NCBI RefSeq assembly: GCF_019097595.1
Contig: NC_080719.1
Coordinates: 15,459,501 to 15,523,500 of the forward strand
Source: Hemibagrus wyckioides
Taxonomy: Eukaryota > Chordata > Actinopteri > Siluriformes > Bagridae
Length of the DNA stretch: 64,000 bases
Direction: 5' to 3'
The position numbers and the translations under genes are program-made. The notes under the pieces are model-generated. The model was given only the letters and a program-made list of their open reading frames with translations, made no database searches and was not told where the DNA came from. Below are positions 61,888 to 64,000 of the stretch, in pieces (the stretch's first letter is position 1; each line of letters opens with the position of its first letter).

Positions 61888-64000
61888 ATATAAGCTTAAA
61901 ATGAGAGGTCGCTAGCCACACCAAGGTCTTTAACTGCTACAAGTAAAGCAACTGAAAGACAGCCAAAAGAGTTACTGTATAATAATTGTGTGCTTTGGCT
62001 GAATTCTACCTCACGTTCTACCTTTGTATCTACATTGAAACGTTCACAAATGACCCTTCCACCTAATCAGTTCATTAATTAAATAATGCATAATGCCCAG
62101 TGATGCATACATGAGTGGGATTCATGCACATATGGTGAGAATGTCCTCTCCACACAAGAGCAAGTCTGAATAATCTGAGCGTGGTGGTATTGTATTAGGT
62201 CTCTCATCCACATCCTGGCTGACTCAACACCTTGTGGGTTTTTGAAAGGATAGATGTTTGTTGGTTACCTCCAGCGTGGTGGCACTATAATAAGCTTTGT
62301 CAGGGCACAGAAAAACAATCACTTGACACAAAAGAAGGAATGATTCGCTCTCTTTGGAAAGTCCATTTTCTTTGCCTGGACTTTGTAATCAAGACCAAAT
62401 ATCCAATCCTGTTTCAGGAGGAAAGAAATTGTATAAAAGCCATCTCTGCCAGTGTAGTACCACTTGAGGGCTTTCTGGTACCCACACTTGAACACAATCC
62501 AGAGTCACTTCACAATCTGAAGGCCAAGGCAGTAAATTTTCTTTGCCCGCTACTCATTTAGATTGCTTTATTAACCTGACTGTTTTTGTTTGGAGCACAA
62601 TTTTCACTCGGCAATCAGACAACACTAAACACTAATTAAAACTGTATCCATGCAAAACATCAAGAATCCTCTCACAGCACAGACAGAGAAAATAAATAGC
62701 TTGATCATGATTCGTTGAGCTAAGAGATTTTAGATGAATAATGAAGCAAATGTAAAAACTAAAGGAGAAATGACATTAGGATGAATAATCATTAACCAAA
62801 AAAATAGTTAGTATGCAGGAAAGTGGAAATCTCAGAAAGGTGACCTGAAGCTGGAAGATGTCTGCCTTGTTTTCACCAACATTATTCTGATTACATAAAT
62901 TTTCCTTGATATGTTAACTACCAAAAGCATGCAGAGATAAGTCCAAACTATTATTTCAGCATTAATGATAATTGCTGGCTGAAAGCAGTTAAAGTCTGGG
63001 AAAACCAGCCTATAATATGTTGTATGTGATCTGGAAGGAACTGCAGTCAAAATAAATCAAGATAAACTGCAACAGTACTGGGGAAAAGCAAACACTTAGT
63101 CTAATTACAATTTTTACAGCAACCCTCTCTTGACTATAAACAATAAAGCGTCTGTGCAACAGAACACAAAACTTACGAAAATAAGCTTATCTTTTACTAT
63201 GTATTTATTCATCAATTTTTCCTGGCAGATTTTTTTTAAACACCTGCTGTTACCAAAGAAGACAATTAAGTGTGTCTAAGACTTTGATCCATGCTTTCGC
63301 AAGCTCGGTGTGCAGTTTTGTTTCTGACTAATCAAAAAGAATCTCAGAGATGAGAGATCACATGGTCTCAGGGGATTTATTTAGCTCTTTAATGGCAGAG
63401 AGGTGGACACAGCCTTTGCACCTCAGCAGCTTGTGTTTGGCCTAAATTGTGCTTCTCTGAAGGAATAGACAGTCTGCCATATCAAAAGCCAGAGAGTTGG
63501 GCTCATCCATTAATTAGAGCCTTGTGCTTGAAGCAGATCTCCTTTCTGTGCCTGACCCATTACCCAGAAAGCCATAGTTATCCCTGTCACAAAAAAGCTC
63601 AAAAGCATGGCATTTACAGCCCTGACCCCAGTTTAATTTGCACACAGTGCACCAAAGAAGCTGAGAGACTGAATTTTTTGAAGAGCAGAGCTGATTCAAA
63701 GTTCTCCAGAGCAATATGTGGTGATGCAGCTATATCCACCCAACATGTGCATATGATCTCCAACCATTCAAGTTGCAAGCAAAAGGGATTTACATATACA
63801 CATATGGTGCACCATATAATGATCAAATTCCCCTGCCATGAACATTTATTTCACAAAAGAGTTTTCAGTGAAGCCACCTGTTGTTTTGTTCATGCAAGTG
63901 TAAAAGTTCTCTTTTTTCAAATCATGCCGGAGGTGCTATCTAGCAGAGTCGATAAATGTTAGAACTGAAATTAGCAATGACCTAAGTTAAATGATTGTGA
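61888..64000. other. upstream DNA with long but unrecognised open frames
   Basis: Plus-strand open frames of 109 codons (62232-62561) and 171 codons (63447-63962) occur here. Neither shows a domain, signal peptide, compositional bias or splice context that I recognise, and the longer one is unusually rich in Cys and His. I treat them as probably non-coding. Confidence 0.35.

Noticed and set aside
1..64000. CRISPR arrays, bacterial operons, phage or integron structures.
   Set aside because: The window is clearly vertebrate nuclear DNA with spliced exons. No regularly spaced repeat array of that kind is present.

Overview
The window is vertebrate genomic DNA, almost certainly from a teleost fish. 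It is AT-rich, with large introns, many microsatellites, several generations of Tc1-like transposons and DANA/HE1-like SINE pieces. I cannot name the species. The only gene I can assemble with confidence is a lectican proteoglycan on the minus strand. Its N-terminal sequence fits neurocan (ncan) better than brevican, versican or aggrecan.

Seven coding exons can be placed to the base, and all their splice phases agree. Reading right to left they are: start codon and signal peptide (31242-31315), Ig V-set domain (24680-25081), link module 1 in two exons (22641-22815 and 22396-22523), link module 2 (19837-20130), and two large low-complexity exons (18589-19338 and 10790-11857) that form the central mucin-like, glycosaminoglycan-bearing region. 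Together they encode about 963 residues. A non-coding first exon is predicted inside a CpG-rich block near 53.55-54.0 kb, 22 kb upstream of the start codon. The EGF, C-type lectin and CCP exons expected after position 10790 were not found and probably lie beyond the left edge.

1-10.8 kb: start of the intron after the central exons, holding Tc1 pieces (260-390, 2297-2803), a hAT relic (8014-8633) and a SINE scrap. 10.8-31.3 kb: coding exons, with a nearly complete but frameshifted Tc1 copy (13.35-14.81 kb), a PIF/Harbinger-type MITE with intact TTA duplication (17859-18312) and an older Tc1 copy (20441-21914) in the introns. 31.3-53.6 kb: the long first intron, with further Tc1 relics (34.4 and 39.5 kb), SINE-like repeats, microsatellites and some stretches that look like candidate regulatory DNA. 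53.6-64 kb: CpG block, then upstream DNA with a Tc1 relic (54.6-55.6 kb), a Tc1-type MITE (61407-61886) and no recognisable gene.

The encoded protein would be a secreted extracellular-matrix proteoglycan of nervous tissue. The Ig and link modules bind hyaluronan and link protein, and the central region carries chondroitin sulfate. I found no sign of a new multi-gene system. The best leads concern the gene's splicing architecture and the transposon fossils.
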